DNA of 64,000 bases from Bacteroidota bacterium (GCA_029567325.1 JAKQLF010000122.1:21704-85703); one strand, 5' to 3'. Counted from the stretch's first letter, positions 54,044-63,611 are shown. The notes: generated by a model not told the origin, from the sequence alone. Numbers and translations: made by a program.

Positions 54044-54394
54044 TCACAATACTATTCTGTTATGTTCGTCAGGGAACACAACAGCAGGCTTGAAGTCTTT
54101 GGCTTCTTCGGGAGTCATCAACGCATAGGATATGATGATGACGATGTCACCAACTTCCGCTCTTCTGGCAGCGGCCCCATTGAGACAAACTTGACCCGAA
54201 CCTCTTTCGCCCTTGATAATATACGTTTCTATCCTTTCACCATTGTTATTATTTACTATTTGCACCTTTTCACCTTCCATGAGTTTGGCTTCATCTAGCA
54301 AATCTTCGTCAATAGTAATGGAGCCCACATAATTGAGGTTTGCCTCTGTAATGGTTGCTCTGTGGATCTTTGATTTAAATATTGTCAGTAACAT
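54044..54394 (-). CDS. panD: Aspartate 1-decarboxylase
   Basis: This 116-aa pyruvoyl enzyme makes beta-alanine for pantothenate and CoA. The self-cleavage site is YVGSI with Gly24-Ser25, and the active site includes KSKIHRAT (Lys9, His11) and LNGAAAR (about 73-79). Length is normal. It is the first gene of a tight panD-flippase-rfaE2 operon. Confidence 0.97.
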   Translation of the reverse strand: MLLTIFKSKIHRATITEANLNYVGSITIDEDLLDEAKLMEGEKVQIVNNNNGERIETYIIKGERGSGQVCLNGAAARRAEVGDIVIIISYALMTPEEAKDFKPAVVFPDEHNRIVL

Positions 54395-54512
54395 GTTGTA
54401 ACAAAAATATGAATGCTCTTAAATAATTGTGCCTTGTATAATTTCACCCTTAAATGATGAAGTTTATTTTGTGTCTTTCCCATATTAATGTAAAAAGCGC
54501 ACTAATAGTTCT

Positions 54513-55676
54513 CTAAATGGTTGATAGGGCTTTATTTAAATCGGCAATAATGTCGTCAATATGTTCCAATCCTGTCGAAACTCTGATCATGGAATTGGTT
54601 ATCCCTGCTAAACTTCTCTGATCCGGGCTCAATTTTGAGTGCGTAGTAGAAGCAGGATGCGTAATGATGCTCCTTGTATCGCCTAAATTGGCAGACATGG
54701 ACATCATTTTAATGTTATTGAGTACTTTTTTGCCTTTCTCCAAATCACCATCCACTTCAAATGTGACAATACCACCACCTGCTTTCATTTGTTTTTTTGC
54801 AATTTCATACGCCGGGTGGATTTCCAGAAAAGGATAACTCACACTTTTGATTTTCTGGTGTTGTGACAACCATTGTGCCAGTTGGAGTGCATTCTCGCAA
54901 TGTCTGTCCATTCTTACAGCCAAGGTTTCTAAACTTTTACTCAAAACCCAAGCATTAAATGGAGATAATGAAGGACCTGCATTACGCATAAACTGTTCGA
55001 TCAAAGCAATGTGGTTATTTTTACCTACAATGACTCCCCCCATGACTCTACCTTGCCCATCCATGTATTTGGTAGCGCTGTGTATGACGATATCTATCCC
55101 AAACTTAAGCGGTTGTTGTAGGTAAGGAGTTGCAAAACAATTATCTACGATAGAAATGATGCCATTTTTGGCAAACATTTTCCCATAAGCATCTAAGTCA
55201 AATATTTGTAAGCCGGGGTTTGATGGTGTTTCAAAATAAGCAATTTTTGTGTTTGGTAAAATTGCCTTTTCCCACTCAGCCGGATCTTGCGAATTGACTA
55301 AAGTAAATGTAATGCCCCATTTCTGAAAATAATTTTCCATTACTTTTATCGTGGAACCAAAAACAGCCTGAGACATCAATACATGGTCTCCTTGAGCAAG
55401 CAAACAGGCAAATGTTGTAAAAATGGCTGCCATGCCTGTGGTGGTTGCCCTTGCGGCTTCTGCACCTTCTAATAATGCTACTTTAGTTTCAAATTCTTTG
55501 ACAGAAGGATTGGTATATCTGCTGTATACATTACCTGGAATTTCATCTGAGAAAATCTGTCTCATCTCATCTGCATCATCAAACACATAACTAGATGTCG
55601 CAAAGATCGGAGTAGAATGTTCTCTTTGCTTCCCTCTTTGGGTCTGGGTTCGTATTGCCAGCGTTTCAAACTTCAT
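54513..55676 (-). CDS. metZ: O-succinylhomoserine sulfhydrylase / cystathionine gamma-synthase family
   Basis: This 387-aa PLP enzyme belongs to the Cys/Met-metabolism family. Lys203 in HSATKYMDGQGR binds the cofactor, YSRYTNPS is the loop contacting the phosphate, and SIVDNCFATPYLQQPL is a conserved block with the PLP-binding Asp. GDTRSIITHPASTTHS is typical of sulfhydrylases and gamma-synthases. It forms homocysteine or cystathionine from an activated homoserine. No SAM riboswitch was found upstream. osmC lies 46 bases upstream on the same strand. Confidence 0.88.
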   Translation of the reverse strand: MKFETLAIRTQTQRGKQREHSTPIFATSSYVFDDADEMRQIFSDEIPGNVYSRYTNPSVKEFETKVALLEGAEAARATTTGMAAIFTTFACLLAQGDHVLMSQAVFGSTIKVMENYFQKWGITFTLVNSQDPAEWEKAILPNTKIAYFETPSNPGLQIFDLDAYGKMFAKNGIISIVDNCFATPYLQQPLKFGIDIVIHSATKYMDGQGRVMGGVIVGKNNHIALIEQFMRNAGPSLSPFNAWVLSKSLETLAVRMDRHCENALQLAQWLSQHQKIKSVSYPFLEIHPAYEIAKKQMKAGGGIVTFEVDGDLEKGKKVLNNIKMMSMSANLGDTRSIITHPASTTHSKLSPDQRSLAGITNSMIRVSTGLEHIDDIIADLNKALSTI

Positions 55677-55722
55677 AAAAGAAAAATTTACTTTTGATGA
55701 TTACTCATCATTTCAAATCAAA

Positions 55723-56139
55723 TTAAGAATTTTTTTGAAGGTCAACTACCTCCACCGTATGTGTTATCAATGCTGTTTTTTCAAGCATTTTGGAAACAGA
55801 ACAATAAGTTTCCAAGCTCATTTGCACAGCCTGGCGTACTTTTTCTTCCTTTAGATTATTTCCTTTGATGATGTAATGTAAATTGATTTTCTTAAACACC
55901 GCTGGCACCTCATCATCGGCCCTATCTGCCTGAGCATCCACTTCCAAAGAAACAAAGTCTTGTCTCATTTTTTTGAGAATGAGATCTACGTCGATAGAAC
56001 TACAAGCAGCAGCAGCCATAAGAACCGTTTCCATTGGACTTACGGATTCTTTATTTCCTGAAAATTGTACAGACTGCCCGCGCTCGTTCGTGCCTTTATA
56101 ATTGCGCTCCCCAAAGGTAGATTCTAACTTTATTCTCAT
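55723..56139 (-). CDS. OsmC family protein
   Basis: This 138-aa protein has the two conserved cysteines of the OsmC/Ohr family: Cys46 in MAAAACSSIDVDLIL and Cys113 in ETYCSVSKML. These cysteines reduce organic hydroperoxides in characterised members. It shares its strand with metZ (46-base gap) and may be co-transcribed. YhfA-type OsmC proteins also occur in this size range. Confidence 0.88.
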   Translation of the reverse strand: MRIKLESTFGERNYKGTNERGQSVQFSGNKESVSPMETVLMAAAACSSIDVDLILKKMRQDFVSLEVDAQADRADDEVPAVFKKINLHYIIKGNNLKEEKVRQAVQMSLETYCSVSKMLEKTALITHTVEVVDLQKNS

Positions 56140-56204
56140 CTATTTCGTGCTTCCCGTTTTAATCAACTCTTCTAATAAACGTATTTTCTCCAAAAAGTAA
56201 TACA

Positions 56205-56240
56205 ATAAAAAAAGCCCTAACCTCAACGGAAAGGGCTTTA
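56205..56240 (-). terminator. Rho-independent terminator after tRNA-Cys
   Basis: On the minus strand AAAGCCCT and AGGGCTTT form an 8-base stem with a 13-base loop, followed by a run of T. It begins a few bases after the tRNA 3' end. Confidence 0.8.
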
Positions 56241-56243
56241 TTT

Positions 56244-56317
56244 TGGAGGTCTCGAGCGGATTCGAACCGCTGTGGAAGGTTTTGCAGACCTCTGCCTAGC
56301 CGCTCGGCCACGAGACC
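56244..56317 (-). tRNA. tRNA-Cys (GCA)
   Basis: On the minus strand the acceptor GGTCTCG (complement of 56311-56317) pairs with CGAGACC. The D arm is GCCGAGCGGCTAGGC, the anticodon arm GAGGT-CTGCAAA-ACCTT has anticodon GCA (complement of 56283-56285), and the T arm is AGCGG-TTCGAAT-CCGCT. The discriminator is U73, as expected for Cys, and CCA is encoded. There is no long variable arm. Confidence 0.97.
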
Positions 56318-56337
56318 ATATCCTTTTTTAAGGTCTG

Positions 56338-56345
56338 CAAATATA
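56338..56345 (-). promoter_or_regulatory. -7 promoter element of tRNA-Cys
   Basis: The complement reads TATATTTG, a full TAnnTTTG match, 20 bases upstream of the tRNA 5' end, so the precursor has a short leader. No -33 TTG is visible. Confidence 0.45.
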
Positions 56346-56429
56346 TAGCTTTCTTATAATACTAGCTCTATTTTATGATTAAATTAAGACGTACTTTTAT
56401 TCCTTAATGTATAATCATAATCTTCTCAA

Positions 56430-57695
56430 CTACATAGGCACTTTTACCATATCTCCCAAACGTGGTAAATTCTCACCTGAATAATTGTTTTCAACCAAAA
56501 TAGTTGCCAATTCCACGCCATAACTATTGGCTATTTCGCGCAATGATTGTCTAGAAGAAAGCTTCACATATCTGTAAGTCCTGTCATTGATGATAGAAGC
56601 ATTTTTAAGATAAAAGTCCGTAGGATTTTCCTTAGATGGGAAACCATTGTTTCTTCTATTGGCATACGCCACATTTGCAATCAGTATCTCTTCTCGCTGA
56701 GCGTCATCACTGGCAGTATATGCAAAAAGCAGATCTGAATCTTTGTCATGGGCAAAACTAGAATTGGTCATGACAATATTTTCAATGTCACCAAACTCCT
56801 CAACAAAAATATTGAGTTTGCAATATGGTAAGATCACATAGTTGTCGTCGCCATTGATTGGAATGATTCCTTTGGTGTATGATGGATTTAGCCTAGATAA
56901 AAGCTCATAATCTAAATCCATTTTTTTAGCCATTTCCTTCAGGTCAATTCTATACCTCACTTTTGCTACCGTAGTGTGGATGAGATTATCATCTTCAAAT
57001 TTGGGCTTCAAACCGTGATCAGCATAGTGTTTGACCATGTACATGATGGCAATCAATTTGGGTACATATTGCTGGGTTTCTTTTGGCAAATATTGCTTTA
57101 TCTGCCAAAAAGTTTTGCCACCTCCCGATCTAGTAATGGCTTTGTTTACATTTCCCATTCCACAGTTATAGGCAGCTAGGGCAATGCCCCAATCATCATA
57201 TATAGCATGGAGATATGTCAGGTAATCCAATGCAGCATCTGTTGCTTTGATCGGATCTTTTCTTTCGTCTACCTGGCGGCTCATGCGCAAACCTAGCGAT
57301 TCTGCTGTGGGTTTCATAATTTGCCATAAACCAGTAGCACCCACAGGTGAGACCGCATTTGCAAATAAATCAGTTTCCACAATTGGCAAATATGCCAGTT
57401 CTTTAGGAAGATTTTTCTCACGTACCAATTCCGCAAAAATGGGCAGATACATAGGCAGTTTTCCTAAAGTAACCTCACTTGCTTCTTTGTGCTTTTTTAA
57501 GTAAAGGAACAATTTGTCTCTTACTTCATCAGAATACCTGACATCGATTACAGATTCCAAAGAGAGTAGTCTGTCTTTGATCATCTGGTCGGTTTCTGGA
57601 TCGAATCTTCTTGGCTTGGCAGAAATTACTTGGGGGAGTAAAATCAATAATACAAGAAAATACCTACAATACTTTTCTAGTTCAAGTTTCATCAA
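56430..57695 (-). CDS. Lytic transglycosylase with LysM domain (MltD-like)
   Basis: This 421-aa exported protein has a signal peptide (about 1-26) and an SLT domain (about 85-235) with catalytic Glu107 in YLPIVETDLFANAVSPVG, then GATGLWQIMKPTAESLGL and LAAYNCGMGNVNKAI. A LysM-like module follows (about 250-300) and a C-terminal LysM (about 375-421; SLREIANSYGVELATILVENNYSG). It cuts peptidoglycan glycan strands by non-hydrolytic cleavage. It is probably monocistronic, with a possible -7 element 109 bases upstream of its start. Confidence 0.93.
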   Translation of the reverse strand: MMKLELEKYCRYFLVLLILLPQVISAKPRRFDPETDQMIKDRLLSLESVIDVRYSDEVRDKLFLYLKKHKEASEVTLGKLPMYLPIFAELVREKNLPKELAYLPIVETDLFANAVSPVGATGLWQIMKPTAESLGLRMSRQVDERKDPIKATDAALDYLTYLHAIYDDWGIALAAYNCGMGNVNKAITRSGGGKTFWQIKQYLPKETQQYVPKLIAIMYMVKHYADHGLKPKFEDDNLIHTTVAKVRYRIDLKEMAKKMDLDYELLSRLNPSYTKGIIPINGDDNYVILPYCKLNIFVEEFGDIENIVMTNSSFAHDKDSDLLFAYTASDDAQREEILIANVAYANRRNNGFPSKENPTDFYLKNASIINDRTYRYVKLSSRQSLREIANSYGVELATILVENNYSGENLPRLGDMVKVPM

Positions 57696-57803
57696 CTTAA
57701 TAGATTATGTTCTGGATTATAATTCTTTTTAAAAAGAAACTATACTCTCATGCAAGTCCGTCGGTATTTCGGATATTAGTTTACAGAATTACATAAGAGG
57801 GTG

Positions 57804-57811
57804 CAAAATTA
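57804..57811 (-). promoter_or_regulatory. -7-like element of the lytic transglycosylase gene
   Basis: The complement reads TAATTTTG, fitting TAnnTTTG, 109 bases upstream of the start codon. A GCCAAATATTTGGC palindrome follows at 57814-57827. Confidence 0.3.
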
Positions 57812-57910
57812 CTGCCAAATATTTGGCATCCTAATTTTTTAACAGTTTATTAAGATTTTTACATCTTTATTAATACTTGACTGTCAATATTTTATGGTGT
57901 ATATTAATCG

Positions 57911-59317
57911 CTAATATTTTATTGAAATTAATTTCGCCAAATTAAATATTGTCCTGTCAGCGGTACTCTTAACGATCAACTGGAGACTATTGTTTGATGT
58001 GGAATTATGTTTTTTGTCAGAAATAGGGACCGTGATGCACGGATTTCCGACCAAATTTGCCAAAACTGTGTAGATATCGGACATGTAAAGTTGGGTTGGA
58101 TCGGTAATTTTTTCATCCAATCGCCATGGTCCGACGGCAGAAACGGGTAAAACGAAGCCGTCTGCTTCGCTCAAAATGTTGTTTATTCTGTCTGCAAGTA
58201 GCCTTCTTACCTTCAAAGCTTTTGTGAAATATGCATCGAAATAACCTTCGCTGAGCACAAAAGTGCCTAACATGATTCGCTTTTTGACCTCTGAGCCAAA
58301 GCCTTCTGATCTCGAATTTTTATACATTTCCAGCAAATCGCCCTTCTTTTCACTTCGGTGGCCATACCTCACCCCATCAAATCGACTAAGGTTGCTGGAT
58401 GCTTCTGCAGTGCACAGTATATAATAGCAGGGAACCAGGTATTTCATATAATCAAAGCTCACAGGCATCAAATCGTGGTCTCTGCCAAGGACTTCCAAGT
58501 ATTGCCTATTTTCTTCCATCCAGTCACTTTGTCCGGCAAACATCTCTGGGACATAGGCCAATTTCAACCTTCCTGATGGAATCTCTCTTTCCTGACTTAC
58601 CTCAATGGAAGTAGCATCATTTACGTCTTTTCCAGCGATCACATCATAAACCAATGATGCATCTTCATAATTGGATGAAATGATACCAATTTGATCAAAA
58701 GAAGATCCATAAGCAATCAAGCCATATCGAGATACAGACCCATACGTAGGTTTAAAACCAATCGTTCCTGTAAATGCTGCAGGTTGGCGGACACTACCAC
58801 CTGTATCACTACCCAAAGCAACCATACACATTCCAGCCTGTACAGATACTGCTGCACCGCCACTTGATCCACCAGCAATGAGGTCTGAATCAAAGCCATT
58901 GCGCACTGCACCATAATGAGAGTTGGTGCTCATGGAGCCCATTCCAAACTGATCGCAATTGGTCGTACCTATGATGATGGCATCTGCAGCCAATAATTTC
59001 TCAACCGCTGTTGCTGAGAATGGGGACCTATACCCGGTGAGTATTTTTGATCCTGCGGTAGCAAGGTGGTTTTTATAACAAATATTGTCTTTAATGGAAA
59101 CGACTACTCCTGCCAGAGCGCCCAGAGGTTCGCCATTTTTAATTTTGTTGTCTAACATTTGAGCGCTCTCGATCGCTTCCTCACCAAAAACATTCACAAA
59201 TGCGTTTAGATGACCATTTTGATTGATTTGAGCCAAATTGTTTCTTACCTGAGCCTCAAAGCTTGTTTTACCAGATTTTACATCCTCGTGTAATTGTTCA
59301 ATCGTAATATGGGTCAC
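57911..59317 (-). CDS. gatA: Asp-tRNA(Asn)/Glu-tRNA(Gln) amidotransferase subunit A
   Basis: This 468-aa amidase makes ammonia from glutamine for transamidation of mischarged tRNA. The catalytic triad is complete: Lys76 in VVVSIKDNIC, Ser151 in GGSSGGAAVS, and nucleophile Ser175 in GSDTGGSVRQPA. Length is normal. Its start overlaps the end of hisS by 4 bases. gatB and gatC are not in the window. Confidence 0.95.
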   Translation of the reverse strand: MTHITIEQLHEDVKSGKTSFEAQVRNNLAQINQNGHLNAFVNVFGEEAIESAQMLDNKIKNGEPLGALAGVVVSIKDNICYKNHLATAGSKILTGYRSPFSATAVEKLLAADAIIIGTTNCDQFGMGSMSTNSHYGAVRNGFDSDLIAGGSSGGAAVSVQAGMCMVALGSDTGGSVRQPAAFTGTIGFKPTYGSVSRYGLIAYGSSFDQIGIISSNYEDASLVYDVIAGKDVNDATSIEVSQEREIPSGRLKLAYVPEMFAGQSDWMEENRQYLEVLGRDHDLMPVSFDYMKYLVPCYYILCTAEASSNLSRFDGVRYGHRSEKKGDLLEMYKNSRSEGFGSEVKKRIMLGTFVLSEGYFDAYFTKALKVRRLLADRINNILSEADGFVLPVSAVGPWRLDEKITDPTQLYMSDIYTVLANLVGNPCITVPISDKKHNSTSNNSLQLIVKSTADRTIFNLAKLISIKY

Positions 59318-60678
59318 TTTTCTTGTTTTAATAATTCTATCAATGTTTCAAGACTATAAGCTGTTTGTTCGCCCGAGATCAAATTTTTAACAGAAATTGC
59401 TTTTGTTCTTACTTCTTCTTCTCCAATAATGCCTGCATACCTCACTTGTTTGTCTGCTGCATATTTGATCTGTTTTTTCAATTTACCAGCATCGGGATAA
59501 ACGTCTACGGCAATTCCTTCATTTCTCAACATTTGGCCAACATAAAACGCCCACTGCATGGATTCGTCATCAAAAGCCATCATAACAATAGCTGTGTGAT
59601 CGATGACATCTTTCGGAAAGAGGTTGAGCTCTTCCAAAACATCGTAAATCCGCTCTGCTCCAAAAGAAATTCCTACGCCGGAAAGACCAGGCATTCCAAA
59701 ACTTCCAGTAAGATTATCATACCTTCCACCACCACCAATAGAGCCCATTGTAATCTCTGAATGCACTTGCCTGTCTAATGCAACCTCAAAAATACAGCCT
59801 GTGTAATAGCTAAGTCCTCTGGCAAGTTTCACATCATATTTTAGATTGTCTAGTCCTAAACTTGCTTTTGTAAGTTGAAAAACGGTTTCTACTTCTGCTA
59901 CACCCTTCAATCCCTGAGAACCTTCTTTAAAATACGTTTTGAGTTCTTGGTGTGTTTTTACTGCCAACATTTCCAAAATCAATTTGGACTGTTCTGGCGT
60001 AATGCCTCTTTCTAATAATTCTTTTTCTACACCATCCGCGCCAATCTTATCTAGCTTATCGATGGCTACGGTCATATCCATAAATTTATCCTCAATACCA
60101 ACCGCTTCTGCAATGCCAAAAAGGATTTTTCTATTATTGATTTTGATGTCTACAGAGATTCCAAGTGTTTTAAATACTTCGTGATAAATACTTGCCAATT
60201 CTGCTTCGTAAATCAAAGAATCAGAGCCTACAACATCTGCATCGCATTGGTAAAATTCTTGGTATCTGCCCTTCTGAGGTCTGTCAGCTCTCCAAACCGG
60301 TTGAATTTGATATCTTTTGAATGGAAAAGTTATTTCATTTTGGTGTAAAACCACAAACCTTGCAAAAGGCACGGTGAGGTCATATCGCAGTCCTCTCTTT
60401 GCAATACTTGCTGCCAAAGCAGATGAATTTCTAGATGCCAGGGCGTTTTCATCAGCTTTCTCAAGAAAATCTCCGTTATTGAGGATTTTGAATAGTAATT
60501 TATCTCCTTCATCACCATATTTTCCCGACAACGTGGCCAAAGCTTCCATGGCCGGAGTTTCAATTTGAGCAAAGGCGTATTTTTTAAAAACCTTTTCTAT
60601 GGTATTAAAAATGTATTTTCTCTTGCTGATTTGCTCTGGCAAAAAATCTCTTGTTCCCTTTAGTAGTTGAGGTTTCAA
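59314..60678 (-). CDS. hisS: Histidine--tRNA ligase
   Basis: This 454-aa class II synthetase charges tRNA-His. Features: GTRDFLPEQISKRKYIF at the N-terminus (motif 1 follows), motif 2 in RYQIQPVWRADRPQKGRYQEFYQCDADVVG, HisA boxes LARGLSYYTGCIFEV and GGRYDNLTGSFG, and motif 3 in GVGISFGAERIYDVL. The C-terminal anticodon domain (about 350-454) is complete. It overlaps gatA by 4 bases and is upstream of it, so they form an operon. The pheS stop is 36 bases from its start, on the same strand. Confidence 0.97.
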   Translation of the reverse strand: MKPQLLKGTRDFLPEQISKRKYIFNTIEKVFKKYAFAQIETPAMEALATLSGKYGDEGDKLLFKILNNGDFLEKADENALASRNSSALAASIAKRGLRYDLTVPFARFVVLHQNEITFPFKRYQIQPVWRADRPQKGRYQEFYQCDADVVGSDSLIYEAELASIYHEVFKTLGISVDIKINNRKILFGIAEAVGIEDKFMDMTVAIDKLDKIGADGVEKELLERGITPEQSKLILEMLAVKTHQELKTYFKEGSQGLKGVAEVETVFQLTKASLGLDNLKYDVKLARGLSYYTGCIFEVALDRQVHSEITMGSIGGGGRYDNLTGSFGMPGLSGVGISFGAERIYDVLEELNLFPKDVIDHTAIVMMAFDDESMQWAFYVGQMLRNEGIAVDVYPDAGKLKKQIKYAADKQVRYAGIIGEEEVRTKAISVKNLISGEQTAYSLETLIELLKQEK

Positions 60679-60713
60679 AGTGATTTATCTATTAAAAAAT
60701 TATAAAAAGTGGA

Positions 60714-61745
60714 TTATATCAAAGAGGAGAATTGTTTTAAAAATCTCACATCATTTTCAAAAATAAGTCTGATGTCATTGATATTATACATTTGCATGGC
60801 CGATCGCTCTATACCGATTCCAAAAGCGTATCCAGAATATTCATTGGGATCGATGCCACAATTTTGAAGGACATTGGGGTCAACCATTCCACAACCAAGT
60901 ACTTCAAGCCATCCAGTTCCTTTTGTCAATCTTCTTGCGCTTTCTGTTTCGGTACCCAACCACACGTCCATTTCTGCACTAGGTTCTGTAAATGGGAAAA
61001 AGCTTGGCCTCAATCGGATGTCGGTTTGAGCACCATACATTTCTCTTGCGAAATAAAGCAAGGTCTGTTTCATGTCTGCAAAACTGACTTTTTTATCAAT
61101 GTATAGGCCTTCTACTTGATGAAATTGACAGTGGGATCTGGCAGAAATGGTTTCATTTCTATACACTCTGCCTGGAGCTATGATTCTGATGGGTGGTTTG
61201 GTCGAAGTCATGACCCTTGATTGCACACTAGAAGTATGGGTACGCAACAAATTTATGGTACTGTCCTTGATGTAAAAAGTGTCTTGCATGTCCCTTGCAG
61301 GGTGGTTTTCTGGAGTATTCATGGCGGTAAAATTATGCCAATCATCTTCCACTTCTCTCTCCTCTGCTACCACAAATCCTATTCTAGAGAAAATGTCGGT
61401 AATCCTATTCATCACAATGCTGATGGGATGTCTGCCACCAAGTGTTATACTTTCAGTTGGAGCAGTAAGATCTACGCCGGCATAGGAAACCTTTGCAGAT
61501 TGGGCAGATATTGACTCTTTTACCGCCTCAAATTTCTCTTCGGCTTGGGTTTTGAGCGCATTTACCTTGAGTCCAAATTCCTTCTTTTGTTCGTTTGGAA
61601 CTTGCTTTATCTCTCCAAAAATGTCTTTGATTTCACTTTTGCTTCCCAAGTATTTAATTCTGAACTGCTCTAATGATTCTGCACCATCAATCACAAAAGC
61701 ATCAATTTCACCGGCAAGCTGATCTATCTTATCAAAAATGTCCAT
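60714..61745 (-). CDS. pheS: Phenylalanine--tRNA ligase alpha subunit
   Basis: This 343-aa class II synthetase subunit has an N-terminal coiled coil (about 1-90), motif 2 in YRNETISARSHCQFHQVEGLYIDKKVSFADMK (about 198-230), and motif 3 near GIGIERSAMQMYNINDIRLIFENDVRFLKQF. Length is normal for the bacterial family. The beta-subunit gene pheT is not in the window. A promoter is visible 48 bases upstream of the start. Confidence 0.96.
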   Translation of the reverse strand: MDIFDKIDQLAGEIDAFVIDGAESLEQFRIKYLGSKSEIKDIFGEIKQVPNEQKKEFGLKVNALKTQAEEKFEAVKESISAQSAKVSYAGVDLTAPTESITLGGRHPISIVMNRITDIFSRIGFVVAEEREVEDDWHNFTAMNTPENHPARDMQDTFYIKDSTINLLRTHTSSVQSRVMTSTKPPIRIIAPGRVYRNETISARSHCQFHQVEGLYIDKKVSFADMKQTLLYFAREMYGAQTDIRLRPSFFPFTEPSAEMDVWLGTETESARRLTKGTGWLEVLGCGMVDPNVLQNCGIDPNEYSGYAFGIGIERSAMQMYNINDIRLIFENDVRFLKQFSSLI

Positions 61746-61792
61746 TATTCCTTCTTACTTTTTCTGCGAATCCTGATTTTCTATCAGTGCTG

Positions 61793-61824
61793 CAAAATTA
61801 ACTTTATAAGGGATAAGCTCCCAA
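61793..61824 (-). promoter_or_regulatory. Bacteroidota-type promoter of pheS
   Basis: On the minus strand TTG (complement of 61822-61824) is followed after 21 bases by TAATTTTG (complement of 61793-61800). Both boxes fit the TTTG / TAnnTTTG pattern, and the -7 box is 48 bases upstream of the pheS start. Confidence 0.45.
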
Positions 61825-61900
61825 GATTTTGAAACATATTAAAATATAAAATTCACATCAATAGCTTAAATCTGGCTGGCCAATAGAAGAATGGCCTGTA

Positions 61901-62350
61901 TTATCCTTTTTTTATCACAATATTGTAGCTGTATTTACTGCTTTGCGGTATTGATTTTGAAGGTGCTTGAGTAATGGTGTAATTATATTGTATTACATTA
62001 TTGGGAGTTGGCTGTGTTTTAGTTTTTGGCAGATTAAAAGTAACCCTGAGGTTTTTGTGAAAAAGAACTTTCAACTTTCTTGGGTTTTTGGGCACCACAA
62101 ATTTGATGAGTTTGGCAATGCGTTGTGCTTCCTCATCACAACCATTTCCAAGGCTCTTCAAAACGACACTCTCTGTAACAGCTCCAAGGTGATTGATGGT
62201 AATGTTCAATTCTACGACGCCCTTTGTTTTATTTGACAGAGCGTCTTGAGGATAGACAATTTGAGATTGAATAAAAGTCGTGAGTGCTTTTGGGCCACCT
62301 TCAAAATAAGGTTGCTTGATGAAAACATCGTCTTTTTTTCCCTTTTGCAT
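61901..62350 (-). CDS. TonB C-terminal domain protein without membrane anchor
   Basis: This 149-aa protein has the TonB C-terminal fold signature at about 13-110: PYFEGGPKALTTFIQSQIVYPQDA, then KGVVELNITINHLGAVTESVVLKSLGNGCDEEAQRIAKLIKF. It has no N-terminal membrane segment and no signal peptide, unlike the energy transducer TonB. The C-terminal 35 residues are Pro/Thr-rich. The aroA stop lies just upstream (1-base gap), so it is translated from the aroA transcript. It may be a cytoplasmic partner, or its real start may be elsewhere. Confidence 0.65.
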   Translation of the reverse strand: MQKGKKDDVFIKQPYFEGGPKALTTFIQSQIVYPQDALSNKTKGVVELNITINHLGAVTESVVLKSLGNGCDEEAQRIAKLIKFVVPKNPRKLKVLFHKNLRVTFNLPKTKTQPTPNNVIQYNYTITQAPSKSIPQSSKYSYNIVIKKG

Positions 62351-62351
62351 T

Positions 62352-63611
62352 TTATACTTTTTTTACCAAAAAGCCCAGGTTCTCCAAATCCTGCCAAAAT
62401 CCTGGGTATGATTTAGAAACAACACCAGCATCATTTACCATAATTTCTCCCAGCAGTGCTAACGGGGCCAATGCCATTGCCATACGATGGTCATGGTAGG
62501 TGTCAAATGTTGGTGTAATGGTTAAATCTGCATGTCCTTCAGTCATAAAATACTCACCTGGCGTATTTTTTTTAAATCGTTCAGGGACTTTGGTGAGATA
62601 AACAGAGACTTTAGCAAGTTCCGTTTTGAATGCGGCAATGCGATCTGTTTCTTTGATGTACAAGGTCTGTAATCCTGTGAAAAGCCCTTGTATTCCTTTT
62701 CCCGCACACATTGCAAATACGGTTTGGGCAATATCTGGTTGTTTGATAAAATCGTATTCCAAAAAAGGTGTTGCTAAATGTCCCTTTTCTTTTTTAAGAT
62801 TTACTTCATTGTTAGCAAATGTCGAAGTAATTCCAAATTTTTTGCCAATTTCCGCAATAGCAGAGTCGCCTTGAAGACTTTCTTTCTGCAAGCCAATCAA
62901 TGTAATGTCGGCTTCATCTGCCAATGCAGCTATACTGTAATAATAACTTGCGGCAGACCAATCTGCTTCAACAAAATAGGATCTAGCCTGGTATGTTTGC
63001 GGTGGCACAATGATGGTATTTCCTTCCCATTCATGGTGAATACCAAAATATGTCATGATTGCAAGTGTCATTTCTAAATACGGCCTAGATACCAGTTCCC
63101 CTGTAATATTCAGGATAATTCCCTTGGGCAATGTGGGTCCGATCATCAACAAAGCAGATAAATATTGAGAGCTAATATCACCTCTCACACTGACTTCTGG
63201 ACTATCAAATCCTTTTGGATTTCCGATCTTCAATGGTGGGTAGCCGACTTTATCTACATAGGTAATGTCCGCTCCCAAGTCGTTTAAAGCATCTACCAAA
63301 GGACCAATCGGTCTTTGTTTCATTCTATCTGAACCCGTAAGAACATTTTCTCCCTTCCTACTTGCTAAATATGCGGTGAGAAATCTGAAAGTAGTGCCCG
63401 CGTGATGCGCATCCAATTCATAATTTTTGCTGTCGAGCAAGGCTGCCATGGTTTTTGAATCATCACTTTCAGACATGTTTTCGATTTCAAAATCTACACC
63501 GCACAATGCTCTAATGAGTAAAACCCTATTGGCAATTGATTTTGATCCTGTAAGTTTAATGCTACCTTTTATGTTTTTATCCGTTGCCCGCACACAGTAA
63601 GTATCGCTCAT
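62352..63611 (-). CDS. aroA: 3-phosphoshikimate 1-carboxyvinyltransferase (EPSP synthase)
   Basis: This 419-aa shikimate-pathway enzyme has the family motifs LTGSKSIANRVLLIRAL (about 20-36), AGTTFRFLTAYLASRKG (about 66-82), and the C-terminal TYHDHRMAMALAPLALLG. The Lys, Asp and Glu residues that bind shikimate-3-phosphate and phosphoenolpyruvate are in the expected positions. Length is slightly below the usual 425-435. The TonB-domain gene follows 1 base later. Confidence 0.95.
   Translation of the reverse strand: MSDTYCVRATDKNIKGSIKLTGSKSIANRVLLIRALCGVDFEIENMSESDDSKTMAALLDSKNYELDAHHAGTTFRFLTAYLASRKGENVLTGSDRMKQRPIGPLVDALNDLGADITYVDKVGYPPLKIGNPKGFDSPEVSVRGDISSQYLSALLMIGPTLPKGIILNITGELVSRPYLEMTLAIMTYFGIHHEWEGNTIIVPPQTYQARSYFVEADWSAASYYYSIAALADEADITLIGLQKESLQGDSAIAEIGKKFGITSTFANNEVNLKKEKGHLATPFLEYDFIKQPDIAQTVFAMCAGKGIQGLFTGLQTLYIKETDRIAAFKTELAKVSVYLTKVPERFKKNTPGEYFMTEGHADLTITPTFDTYHDHRMAMALAPLALLGEIMVNDAGVVSKSYPGFWQDLENLGFLVKKV

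Noticed and set aside
55677..56200. SAM riboswitch upstream of metZ
   Set aside because: The 46-base gap to osmC and the osmC upstream region show no SAM-I or SAM-II-like motif or terminator.
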